The translations under genes and the position numbers were made by a program. A DNA stretch of 41,658 nucleotides from Brevundimonas sp. (GTDB lineage: Bacteria; Pseudomonadota; Alphaproteobacteria; Caulobacterales; Caulobacteraceae): NCBI GenBank assembly GCA_004296955.1, contig SCVB01000100.1:1-41658 (forward strand). The letters are read 5' to 3'. Positions 7,911 through 15,285 of this stretch are shown piece after piece. Within the stretch, counting starts at the first letter, position 1; each line of letters opens with the position of its first letter. The notes below the pieces were generated by a model, which searched no databases, was not told where the DNA came from, and worked only from the letters and a program-made list of their open reading frames with translations.

Positions 7911-10024
7911 AAGAACAGCGGCTCGGCCTTCTTCTCGGGCGGCGGGGCCGGCTCGGGGCGCTGGTCCGGCGGATCGCGCTGGGGCTGGGGCGCGGTCGGA
8001 CGCACCACCGCCGGACCGGGATCCGTCCGGCGAGGCGGGGCGGGATCGCGCGGCAGCGGCTCCAGCAGGGATTCATCCAGCGGATCGGCCTCGGCCGGCG
8101 GACTGTCGCCGAACAGGTCGCCGATCCGGCCAATCAGGCTTTCGACCGGGCTGGGCGGCTGCCAGCCTTCGGGCATGGCGGGGCCGGCGGGGATGGCCGG
8201 GGCGTTCAGGCGCGGCAGGGCCGCCTCCATGAAGCCGCGCCAGATGGCCGCCGGCGAGGAGCCGCCGGTGACGCCGCGCATCGGCGTATTGTCATCCTTG
8301 CCGACCCAGACGGCGGTGACGAAACCGCCGGTGTAGCCGACGAACCAGGCGTCCTTGTAGTCCGAGGTGGTGCCGGTCTTGCCGGCCGTGTCGCGCCCGG
8401 CGATCGCCGCCGACCGCCCGGTTCCCCCGGTCATCACCCCGCGCAGCATCTGGTTCATATAGTACAGGTACGGGTTCGAAATGGCCTGGATCGGTCCGTC
8501 GGCGCGCGACGCCCGCTGATAGATCACCCGACCCTGCGGGGTGCGGATGCGGCTGATGCCATAGGCCGTGACCCGCTTGCCGCCGTTGGCGAATGCGTCA
8601 TAGGCCTGGGCCATCTCGATCGGCGAGACCTCGACCGCGCCCAGGGCCATGGCCGGCTCGAGGCCGATCCGGCTGGTGATGCCGAGGCGGCGGGCGGTGC
8701 GGGCGACATTGTCGCGGCCGATCTGGTCGGCCATGCCGGCGGCGATGGTGTTGGTCGACTGGGCCACGGCCTGGGCCATGGTCATCTCGCCCGCGAACGA
8801 ACCCGAATAGTTGCGCGGGGACCAGTTGCCGATGCGGATCGGGGCGTCATTGACCCGTGTCTCGGGCGTATAGCCGCTCTCCAGCGCCGTCAGATAGACG
8901 AACGGCTTGAAGGCCGAGCCGGCCTGGCGCCGGGCGTCGGTAGCGCGGTTGAACTGGCTGTCGGCATAGGAGGCGCCGCCGATCATGGCGCGCACCCGGC
9001 CCTCGCCGTCCAGGGCGACCAGGGCCGCCTGCTGCACGCCCTTGGAGCGGTCGCGGTCGAGGATGCGGCGCACCGACCGTTCGGCCTGGGTCTGCAGGGT
9101 CAGGTCCAGCGTGGTCTCGACGATCATGTCCTCGGTCGGCTCGCCGACCAGTTCGCGGATCTGCTTGTCCAGCCAGTCGATGAAATACTGGGCGTGCTGG
9201 GTGGCCAGGGTGCGCGAGACCCGCACCGGCTCGGTCACCGCGGCGGCGCGCTGTTCCGGCGTGATGACGCCGGCGTCGACCATCTCGTTGAGCACGACGG
9301 TGGCGCGGGTCGCGGCCCGCTCGCTCTCGGACACCGGCGAATAGCGCGACGGCGCCTTCAGCAGGCCGGCCAGCAGGGCCGCCTCGCCGACGGTCAACTG
9401 CCGGGCGCTCTTGTCGAAATAGCGCTGCGAGGCCGCCTCGATGCCATAGGCGCCGGCGCCGAAATAGACCCGGTTCAGATAGAGGGCGAGGATTTCCTGC
9501 TTGGAGAATTTCATCTCCAGCCAGACCGCCAGCATCAGCTCCTGGACCTTGCGCTTCATGTTCTGGTCCGGAGACAGGAACAGGTTCTTGGCCAGCTGCT
9601 GGGTCAGGGTCGAGCCGCCCTGGACCACCCGGCCGGCGCGCATATTGGCGGCCATCGCCCGGCTCATGCCGACCGGATCGAAGCCGGGATGGTGATAGAA
9701 GCGCCGATCCTCGATGGCGATGAAGGCCGCCGGAACATAGTCCGGCAGGGCGTCCAGATCGGCCGGCGGGGCCTGCTGGGTGCCGCGCACAGCGATCAGG
9801 GCCCCGTTGCGGTCCAGGTAGGTGATCGAGGGCTGGCGATCGACATTGTACAGGGTCGAGGTGTCGGGCAGGTCGCGGGCGAAGACCGCGAAGAAGACCA
9901 CCATGAAGATGGCCCCCCAGACGCCGACGACGGCGCCCCAGTAGAGAACGCGCTGCATCGGCGTGCGCGCGGGTTTCGGGCCCGCGCCGCCGCCACGTCC
10001 GAATTTGAAGCCGGAGCCCGCCAT
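7907..10024 (-). CDS. Bifunctional penicillin-binding protein 1A family (transglycosylase/transpeptidase)
   Basis: A 705-residue class A PBP that polymerises and cross-links peptidoglycan. The ATG at 10024 has GGTGAGG about 6 nt upstream. A basic cytoplasmic N-terminus precedes one membrane anchor (VLYWGAVVGVWGAIFMVVFFAVF). The GT51 domain has the catalytic Glu in AIEDRRFYHHPG and the motifs GGSTLTQQLAKN and KRKVQELMLA. The transpeptidase domain shows SAFK (GSAFKPFVYLTA), STN (AQSTNTIAAG) and KTGTT (AGKTGTTSDYKDAWFVG). The C-terminus is a Pro-rich tail (PLPRDPAPPRRTDPGP ... KKAEPLFF), probably disordered. Caulobacter has several class A PBPs with overlapping roles, and I cannot say which paralogue this is. 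Confidence 0.95.
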   Translation of the reverse strand: MAGSGFKFGRGGGAGPKPARTPMQRVLYWGAVVGVWGAIFMVVFFAVFARDLPDTSTLYNVDRQPSITYLDRNGALIAVRGTQQAPPADLDALPDYVPAAFIAIEDRRFYHHPGFDPVGMSRAMAANMRAGRVVQGGSTLTQQLAKNLFLSPDQNMKRKVQELMLAVWLEMKFSKQEILALYLNRVYFGAGAYGIEAASQRYFDKSARQLTVGEAALLAGLLKAPSRYSPVSESERAATRATVVLNEMVDAGVITPEQRAAAVTEPVRVSRTLATQHAQYFIDWLDKQIRELVGEPTEDMIVETTLDLTLQTQAERSVRRILDRDRSKGVQQAALVALDGEGRVRAMIGGASYADSQFNRATDARRQAGSAFKPFVYLTALESGYTPETRVNDAPIRIGNWSPRNYSGSFAGEMTMAQAVAQSTNTIAAGMADQIGRDNVARTARRLGITSRIGLEPAMALGAVEVSPIEMAQAYDAFANGGKRVTAYGISRIRTPQGRVIYQRASRADGPIQAISNPYLYYMNQMLRGVMTGGTGRSAAIAGRDTAGKTGTTSDYKDAWFVGYTGGFVTAVWVGKDDNTPMRGVTGGSSPAAIWRGFMEAALPRLNAPAIPAGPAMPEGWQPPSPVESLIGRIGDLFGDSPPAEADPLDESLLEPLPRDPAPPRRTDPGPAVVRPTAPQPQRDPPDQRPEPAPPPEKKAEPLFF

Positions 10025-10071
10025 CAAAACCTCACCAAGCCGACACCGGTCTTAGCCGGTCCCGGAACGCA

Positions 10072-10117
10072 CGGAAACGGCCCCGCACAGTTCACGCCAC
10101 TGTGAGAGCCGTTTCCG
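10072..10117 (-). terminator. Long stem-loop downstream of the exported hydrolase gene
   Basis: CGGAAACGGC (10072-10081) pairs with GCCGTTTCCG (10108-10117), and an inner CACAGT (10086-10091) pairs with ACTGTG (10099-10104). The structure starts about 25 nt after the hydrolase stop codon (minus strand) and lies 48 nt upstream of the PBP start. There is no U-run, so it may be a weak terminator or 3' stabiliser rather than a classical intrinsic terminator. Confidence 0.55.
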
Positions 10118-10141
10118 CCGAAACCATGACGCTCTGCGCGC

Positions 10142-11116
10142 CTATTCGAGAAACGCGTTCACCTCGGCGGCGAACCGCGCCGGCTGGTCCAGCATGATGA
10201 AATGGGCGCTGTCGTCGATGCGGGTCAGGGTCGCGCTGGGCAGATCGGCGAAGGAGGCGCGGTAGATGCCGTCGACCATGTCGTTGGTCATGCGCGGATC
10301 GTTGAACTTGACGTAAAGCACCGTGGTCGGGGCGGTTATGCGGGCGAGCTCGGGCCGCAGGTCGGTAACGATCAGTTCGCGGTAGGCCGAGGACGAAACC
10401 GCCTGGTCGCTGTTCCGGCTGTCCTCCAGCGGCCCGGCCCGCAGGGACTCCGTGTTGATCATGGCGGCGATCTGGGCGTCGGCCTGTTGCTGGTACTGTT
10501 CGCGCGGCGTGGCGGACATGGCCGTGTAGATCTGGTCCGCCATCGGCGTGACGCTTTCGGCCGTGGCGCCGGGCGTGCCGAACATGGCGCCCATGAAGGG
10601 GATCATGTCGACGACCATCAGCTTGCCGACGCTGTCCGGATGGCGGGCCCCCAGCATCATGCCGATGGTCCCGCCCATGGAGTGGCCGATCACCGCCGGC
10701 TTGTTCAGCCCCTGTTCGGCGATGTAGCGGGCCAGGTCCTCGGCGACCGGGGCCGAGACGGGCCCCGTGGCGTTGTCCTCGGCCGGCGCGCCGGCGAAGC
10801 CCTGGATGTGGATGCGGTGGACGCGGTAGCGGCCCTTGAGCTGCTGGGTCAGACCGTCCCAGACCTCGGGCGAGGAGCTCAGGCCGGGGATCAGGATGAC
10901 GTCGCCGACCGGATGCTCGGGCCCGTCGACGCGAACATGGAAGCGGCCGGATTCGAAGGCGGCGTGGGCATGGCCGTGGTCATGGCCGGCGGCCGGCGCC
11001 GGGGCCAGCGTGGGAGCGTGCCCGGCGTGATCGCCGTGATCCTGGGCGAAGGCGGGGGCCGCGGCGGCGAAGGCGAGGGCGCCGGCGAGGGCGGCGAGGG
11101 CGGTCATGGTCTTCAT
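10142..11116 (-). CDS. Exported alpha/beta hydrolase with His-rich N-terminus
   Basis: A 324-residue periplasmic alpha/beta-hydrolase. A Sec signal peptide (MKTMTALAALAGALAFAAAAPAFA) is followed by a His/Ala/Pro-rich stretch containing DHGDHAGH and GHDHGHAHA. The hydrolase fold starts at about residue 60. The oxyanion region is LIPGLSSSPEVWDGL, the nucleophile elbow is GHSMGG with Ser146, and the catalytic His is probably in DDSAHFIMLDQP near the C-terminus. The substrate is unknown; esterase or lipase activity is plausible. The histidine cluster could bind metal. The same reading frame stays open far upstream, antisense to the Rieske gene, but the signal peptide fixes the start at 11116. It is divergent from the Rieske oxygenase gene. 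Confidence 0.9.
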   Translation of the reverse strand: MKTMTALAALAGALAFAAAAPAFAQDHGDHAGHAPTLAPAPAAGHDHGHAHAAFESGRFHVRVDGPEHPVGDVILIPGLSSSPEVWDGLTQQLKGRYRVHRIHIQGFAGAPAEDNATGPVSAPVAEDLARYIAEQGLNKPAVIGHSMGGTIGMMLGARHPDSVGKLMVVDMIPFMGAMFGTPGATAESVTPMADQIYTAMSATPREQYQQQADAQIAAMINTESLRAGPLEDSRNSDQAVSSSAYRELIVTDLRPELARITAPTTVLYVKFNDPRMTNDMVDGIYRASFADLPSATLTRIDDSAHFIMLDQPARFAAEVNAFLE

Positions 11117-11212
11117 GGTCTGGTCTGGTCCCCGATATCGGGCGATGCGCCCGCTTCTGTTCCGTAGTCGCCGCAGAGGGCGCGATCGGATGCAGCCGGT
11201 CAAGACTTCGCG

Positions 11213-11226
11213 CACCGGCGCCGTTA
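11213..11226. promoter_or_regulatory. Candidate TetR operator at the Rieske oxygenase start
   Basis: CACCGGCGCCGTTA matches 12 of 14 positions of the perfect palindrome TAACGGCGCCGTTA found upstream of tetR at 13233-13246, and both continue with G. It lies 10 nt before the Rieske ATG, where a bound repressor would block initiation. This is an inference from sequence similarity. Confidence 0.35.
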
Positions 11227-11236
11227 GACTGATCGC

Positions 11237-12358
11237 ATGAGCCCAGCCGACAGCGCCCCCCCTGCCCCGAAATCGCCCGAGGCCAAGGCCCCGCCGACCG
11301 CCTTCGGCAAGGGGTTCGTGCTCGACGCCTGGTATTTCGTCGCCCTGTCGCGCGACGTCGCCCCGGCCTCGCTGAAGCGCCACGAACTGCTCGGCGAGCC
11401 GGTCCTGGTCGGCCGGACCCGCGCCGGCCAGGTCTATGCCCTGCGCGACATCTGCCCCCACCGCGCCGCGCCCCTGTCCGCCGGACGGCTGGTCGAGAAG
11501 CCCGGCGAGGGCGAGACCATCGAGTGCTGCTACCACGGCTGGCGTTTCCGCCCCGACGGCGTCTGCGCCGCCATTCCCTCGCTGGTCGAGGACCAGGCCT
11601 ATGAGGCCGACCGCATCCGCGTGCGGTCCTATCCGGTCCGCGAAAGCCAGGGGATGGTCTTCGTCTGGATGGCCTCGGACCCGCGCACCGCGCCCGATCC
11701 CGACCATGAGCCGCCGCTGTTCCCCGGCGTCGTGGGCGGCGAGGCGAAGATGGTCGAATGGATGGATTTCGACGCCCATGTCGACCACGCCGTCGTCGGC
11801 CTGATGGACCCCGCCCACGGCCCCTATGTGCATCAGCAGTGGTGGTGGCGATCCGAACAGTCGATGCACGAAAAGGCCAAGGCCTTCGAGCCGCGCGAGC
11901 ACGGCTTCGCCATGGTGCGGCACGCCCCGTCTTCGAACAGCCGGGCCTACAAGATCCTCGGCGGCGCGCCGGCGACCGAGATCACCTTCCGCCTGCCCGG
12001 CTATCGCTGGGAGCATATTCAGGTCGGAGAGAAGCAGGTCCTGGCCCTGACCTGCCTGACCCCCATCAGCGAAACGAAAACCCGGATCACCCAGATCTTC
12101 TGGTCGGACCACTGGGTGTTCAGCCTCGCCAAGCCGTTCCTGCGCATGGGCGTCATCGCCTTCCTGAAACAGGACGGCGGCATGGTGAACCTGCAGAACG
12201 AGGGCCTGCGCTACGACCCGGCCCTGATCTGGATCGACGACGCCGACAAACAGGCCAAATGGTACCAGCAGCTCAAGCGCGAATGGACGAAGAGCCGCGC
12301 AGAGGGCCGGGCCTTCGCCAACCCTGTGAAGCCGGCCGTGCTGAGGTGGAAAAGCTGA
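11237..12358 (+). CDS. Rieske non-heme iron oxygenase, alpha subunit type
   Basis: A 373-residue aromatic-ring-hydroxylating or demethylase-type oxygenase. The N-terminal Rieske [2Fe-2S] domain carries C73-P-H75 (DICPHRAAPL) and C97-x2-H100 (ECCYHGWRF). The catalytic domain has the mononuclear iron ligands His194 and His199 in MDPAHGPYVHQQWWW; a downstream Asp ligand is expected near the C-terminus. The fold resembles single-component-type oxygenases of the VanA or phthalate-oxygenase class, which need separate reductases. No reductase or ferredoxin gene is nearby. The substrate is unknown. The ATG at 11237 has no clear Shine-Dalgarno sequence, so the transcript may be leaderless. A convergent tetR gene follows, and an operator-like sequence sits at the start. 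Confidence 0.92.
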   Translation: MSPADSAPPAPKSPEAKAPPTAFGKGFVLDAWYFVALSRDVAPASLKRHELLGEPVLVGRTRAGQVYALRDICPHRAAPLSAGRLVEKPGEGETIECCYHGWRFRPDGVCAAIPSLVEDQAYEADRIRVRSYPVRESQGMVFVWMASDPRTAPDPDHEPPLFPGVVGGEAKMVEWMDFDAHVDHAVVGLMDPAHGPYVHQQWWWRSEQSMHEKAKAFEPREHGFAMVRHAPSSNSRAYKILGGAPATEITFRLPGYRWEHIQVGEKQVLALTCLTPISETKTRITQIFWSDHWVFSLAKPFLRMGVIAFLKQDGGMVNLQNEGLRYDPALIWIDDADKQAKWYQQLKREWTKSRAEGRAFANPVKPAVLRWKS

Positions 12359-12383
12359 AGGCCGCGACAGCGGTCGCGGCCTT
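12358..12383. terminator. Hairpin between convergent Rieske and tetR genes
   Basis: An 11-bp perfect stem (AAGGCCGCGAC pairing with GTCGCGGCCTT) overlaps the last base of the Rieske gene and ends 26 nt before the tetR stop codon. No U-run follows in either direction, so it is a probable bidirectional terminator of the GC-hairpin kind only. Confidence 0.5.
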
Positions 12384-12409
12384 CGGATCGTCCGGTCGAT
12401 GGAACCAGC

Positions 12410-13072
12410 CTAGTTCCGGCTGATCTGCCCGGCCAGGATCACATCGATCTGCTTGCCGATCTGCGTCGTCAGCTGCTGGATGGTCCAGCCGTCATAGGCG
12501 GCGCGGCGGTAGTTCGACAGATAGGCGTCATAGATCAGTTCGCTGAGCAGGCGGACGTCGGCGTCCTGGCGCAGTTCGCCTTCGCGGACGCCGGTCTGCA
12601 GGGCGTCGGACACCACCATGACCAGCGGCTTGATGGCGACGCGGGTGCGCATTTCCGAGGCGACGGGCTGGAACCACGAGCGGGCGACGACGGCCTGGAC
12701 CAGCGGCAGCTGCTCCAGCGAGCCGTGGTAGCCGGCGGTCAGGGCGGCGATCAGGCGGGCGCGCACCGAGGACTCGGCGGCGGCGGCGGCCTTCAGCGTC
12801 TCGGCCAGCCGGACCAGGTCTTCCGACAGGACGGCCTCGAACAGCTCGGCCTTGTCCTGGAAATTGGCGAAGACGGCGCCCGTCGACATGCCGGCGCCCT
12901 TGGCGATGTCGCGGATGGTGGCGGGCTCGTAGCCGCGCTCGGCGAACAGGGCGCGGGCGGCGTCCAGCACCTTCTGGCGGGTGCGGACCTTGGCGGCCTG
13001 GCGGCGATTCAGTCGCGGGGCCTCGCTGTCGGCGTCGTGGGTCTTGGTGGAGGTCAAGGCGATATCTCGCAT
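12410..13072 (-). CDS. TetR/AcrR family transcriptional regulator
   Basis: A 220-residue repressor from the ATG at 13072 (MRDIALTSTKTHDADSEAP). A longer frame to 13159 is possible but its added residues are low-complexity. The DNA-binding domain spans about residues 28-80: RTRQKVLDAARALFAERGYEPATIRDIAKGAGMSTGAVFANF, with the helix-turn-helix in ATIRDIAKGAGMSTGAVFANFQDK. The all-helical C-terminal ligand domain (about 90-215) ends in AGQISRN. The ligand is unknown. It converges with the Rieske oxygenase gene. Upstream of its own start lies a perfect 14-bp palindrome that reappears in degenerate form at the oxygenase start, so the oxygenase is the best candidate target (inference). Confidence 0.9.
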   Translation of the reverse strand: MRDIALTSTKTHDADSEAPRLNRRQAAKVRTRQKVLDAARALFAERGYEPATIRDIAKGAGMSTGAVFANFQDKAELFEAVLSEDLVRLAETLKAAAAAESSVRARLIAALTAGYHGSLEQLPLVQAVVARSWFQPVASEMRTRVAIKPLVMVVSDALQTGVREGELRQDADVRLLSELIYDAYLSNYRRAAYDGWTIQQLTTQIGKQIDVILAGQISRN

Positions 13073-13232
13073 GGAACGGTTACTCACTTGGCGGCGGCTG
13101 GACCCGCCGTTGGAACTGTACGCCGAAGCGATGGGAAATCCGGGGCGGGCGCGGGGCACGCAGAGCTATCGCCTGTCAGGCGAGAAGGGGGGCACACATC
13201 ACGCAACGATGACCAAAATGGGGTAGGGGGAT

Positions 13233-13246
13233 TAACGGCGCCGTTA
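13233..13246. promoter_or_regulatory. Perfect 14-bp palindrome, candidate TetR autoregulatory operator
   Basis: TAACGGCGCCGTTA lies in the gap between tetR (start 13072, minus) and the end of the Kef-type gene (13291). Perfect palindromes of this length are typical TetR-family operators. A near copy lies at 11213. It is 160 nt from the annotated tetR start, so either the leader is long or the true start is the upstream one. Confidence 0.45.
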
Positions 13247-13290
13247 GTCATTCGGTTAACGTGTGGCCGCCTGCACAGCGCTGCTGCGGC

Positions 13291-15132
13291 TCAGCGACGC
13301 AGGGTGGAGCGCAGGGCCCGCGGGCTGCGGGCGGCCTCGCCGACGGGCATGGCCTCCTGGAAAAGCTTGCGGAACTGGTCGCGGCGCTCATGGATCGAGG
13401 CCAGCACCAGCCCCATGGGCACGCCCAGATCGACCAGGGTGTTCTCGGCCAGCTGCAGGCTCGCCTCCGTGGTCTCCGGCACCGCGTCCGTGACGCCGAG
13501 GGCGTACAGACGGGCGGCGTGGCGGTGGTCCCGGGCGCGGGCGATCAGGATCAGGTCGGGCCGCAGGGAACGGGTGGCGACGACGACCTCGTCGACCTTG
13601 GCCGGCGCATCCATGGTCACCACCACGGCCCGCGCCGTATCGATGCCGCAGCGTTCCAGCATCTCGGTCCGCCCGGCGTCGCCATAGAAGACATTGGCCC
13701 CCTCGGCCCGCCCCTTGGCCACGGTCGTGTGATTGGCGTCGATGGCGAGGAAGGCCTGGCCATGCTCGGTGAGCATCTCGCCGACCAGCCGTCCGACCCG
13801 GCCGAAGCCGACGATCAGCACCTGGCCCGAGGTCGCCGTCGGCGGCTCCAGGGCTTCGGGCGACAGCTCCGGCGGGGCCGCAACCGCCCGCAGCAACAGT
13901 CGGTCGGCGATCAGGGCCATCAGCGGCACGGTGAAGATGCTGATCGTCGCGGCCATCAGAACCGTCTGGGTAAAGGCGGGCGAGGCGATCCCCTCGACCA
14001 GCCCGGCCCCCAGGATGACGAAGGCGAACTCCCCCGCCGGCCCCAGCACCAGCGCCGTCTCGACGGCGGTGCGGATGTTAAGGCCCCAGAACCGGGCGGC
14101 GCCGAAGATCAGGACGGCCTTGAGCAGGGTCAGCATGGCGGCGAGGCCGAACACCGCGACGGGGTCGGCGGCGACGGCGTCGAGGTCGAGGCCGATCCCG
14201 ACCCCGACGAAGAACACCCCCAGCAGCAGTCCCTTGAACGGCTCGATCGAGATCTCGACCTCGCGGCGGAATTCGGTCTCGGCCAGCAGCAGGCCCGCGA
14301 TCAGGGCGCCGAGACTCATCGACAGTCCGGCGGCCTGGGCCGCCACGCCAGCGCCGACGACCACCAGCAGGCTGGCGGCGATGAACATTTCCTGCCCCTG
14401 GCCCTGCCCCCTGGCCTTGGCCCGGGCCACCGAGCGGAACATCGGGCGCAGCACGATCCGGCCCAGCACGACCAGCAGGGCCAGGCCGATCGCGGCCGGG
14501 ATCAGGGTGAACAGGGCTGGCCGCAGCACCGCGGGGTCGAAATCGCCGCTGCCGACTCCGCTCTGGGCGAGCGCCGCCAGGACGGTGACGGTGATCAGGA
14601 TCGGCGCCACCGCCAGATCCTGGGCCAGAAGAATTGAGAAGGTCGCCCGGCCGGCGGTCGTCTTGATCCGCCCCCGCTCGGCCATGACCGGCATGACCAC
14701 CGCCGTGGACGACAGGGCCAGGCCCATGCCCAGCACCGCCGCCGAGACCAGCGGTTGCCCCATCAGGACGAACACCGCCGCAAGGGCCACGGTGCACACG
14801 GCCACCTGGGTCAGGCCGAGGCCGAAGACCAGTTTGCGCATGGCCCTGAGCCGCTCCCACGACAGCTCAAGCCCGATCATGAACAGCAGGAAGGCGACGC
14901 CCAGCTCGGACAGGGACCGGATCTGGCCTGCGTCGGAAATGGTCAGCCAGGACAGCCAGGGCGCGCTGTCGGCCAGTCGCGCCAGGCCGTCGGGACCCAG
15001 CAGCACCCCGGCGGCGAGAAAGCCGAGGACGGGGCTGATCTTCAGGCGGTTGAACAGAGGCACGACCACGCCGGCCGCCGCCAGGAAGACCACCAGATCC
15101 TTGTATTCGCCGCCGCCGCCGTGAGTCGCCAT
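13291..15132 (-). CDS. CPA2-family cation:proton antiporter with TrkA-N (RCK) domain, KefB/KefC-like
   Basis: A 613-residue integral membrane antiporter. Around 12 hydrophobic segments occupy residues 10-400 (VVFLAAAGVVVPLFNRLKISPVLGFLAAGVLLG; LGVAFLLFMIGLELS; FSILLAQDLAVAPILI). The conserved LAQD Asp-containing segment is the expected ion-binding element. A cytoplasmic RCK/TrkA-N Rossmann domain starts near residue 434 (VLIVGFGRVGRLVGEML) and continues through DAGRTEMLERCGIDTARAVVVTMD. The family exchanges potassium (or sodium) for protons and is gated by nucleotides or glutathione adducts. I see no KefF/KefG partner. The ATG at 15132 encodes MATHGGGGEYKD. An 18-bp palindrome lies 16 nt upstream. 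Confidence 0.93.
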   Translation of the reverse strand: MATHGGGGEYKDLVVFLAAAGVVVPLFNRLKISPVLGFLAAGVLLGPDGLARLADSAPWLSWLTISDAGQIRSLSELGVAFLLFMIGLELSWERLRAMRKLVFGLGLTQVAVCTVALAAVFVLMGQPLVSAAVLGMGLALSSTAVVMPVMAERGRIKTTAGRATFSILLAQDLAVAPILITVTVLAALAQSGVGSGDFDPAVLRPALFTLIPAAIGLALLVVLGRIVLRPMFRSVARAKARGQGQGQEMFIAASLLVVVGAGVAAQAAGLSMSLGALIAGLLLAETEFRREVEISIEPFKGLLLGVFFVGVGIGLDLDAVAADPVAVFGLAAMLTLLKAVLIFGAARFWGLNIRTAVETALVLGPAGEFAFVILGAGLVEGIASPAFTQTVLMAATISIFTVPLMALIADRLLLRAVAAPPELSPEALEPPTATSGQVLIVGFGRVGRLVGEMLTEHGQAFLAIDANHTTVAKGRAEGANVFYGDAGRTEMLERCGIDTARAVVVTMDAPAKVDEVVVATRSLRPDLILIARARDHRHAARLYALGVTDAVPETTEASLQLAENTLVDLGVPMGLVLASIHERRDQFRKLFQEAMPVGEAARSPRALRSTLRR

Positions 15133-15147
15133 CCGCCCTCCGTCCGG

Positions 15148-15165
15148 TTCAGCCTACAGGCTGAA
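15148..15165. promoter_or_regulatory. Interrupted palindrome upstream of the Kef-type antiporter
   Basis: TTCAGCCTACAGGCTGAA is a perfect 8-bp inverted repeat with a 2-nt centre, in the 153-nt gap between the divergent antiporter and M13 peptidase genes. It could be an operator for the antiporter or a 5'-leader hairpin. No known regulator motif is recognised. Confidence 0.4.
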
Positions 15166-15285
15166 ACGCCGCCCTGTCTGGCTTTCCGTCGGAGATGACA
15201 AATAATTCAGGCGACAGCGCGGAACCGCGGCGTAGGGTCGCCGGCGACGCTGTCCCATAGAGAAGCGAAGTCGAGGAACTCCCCC

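Noticed and set aside
7865-10105. A 746-codon open frame antisense to the PBP1A gene
   Set aside because: It has low-complexity composition and no signal, domain or ribosome-binding site, and it lies exactly opposite a gene with all class A PBP motifs.
11117-12112. Upstream extension of the exported hydrolase frame across the Rieske gene
   Set aside because: A clear signal peptide starts at 11116, and the extension is antisense to a gene with intact Rieske and iron ligands.
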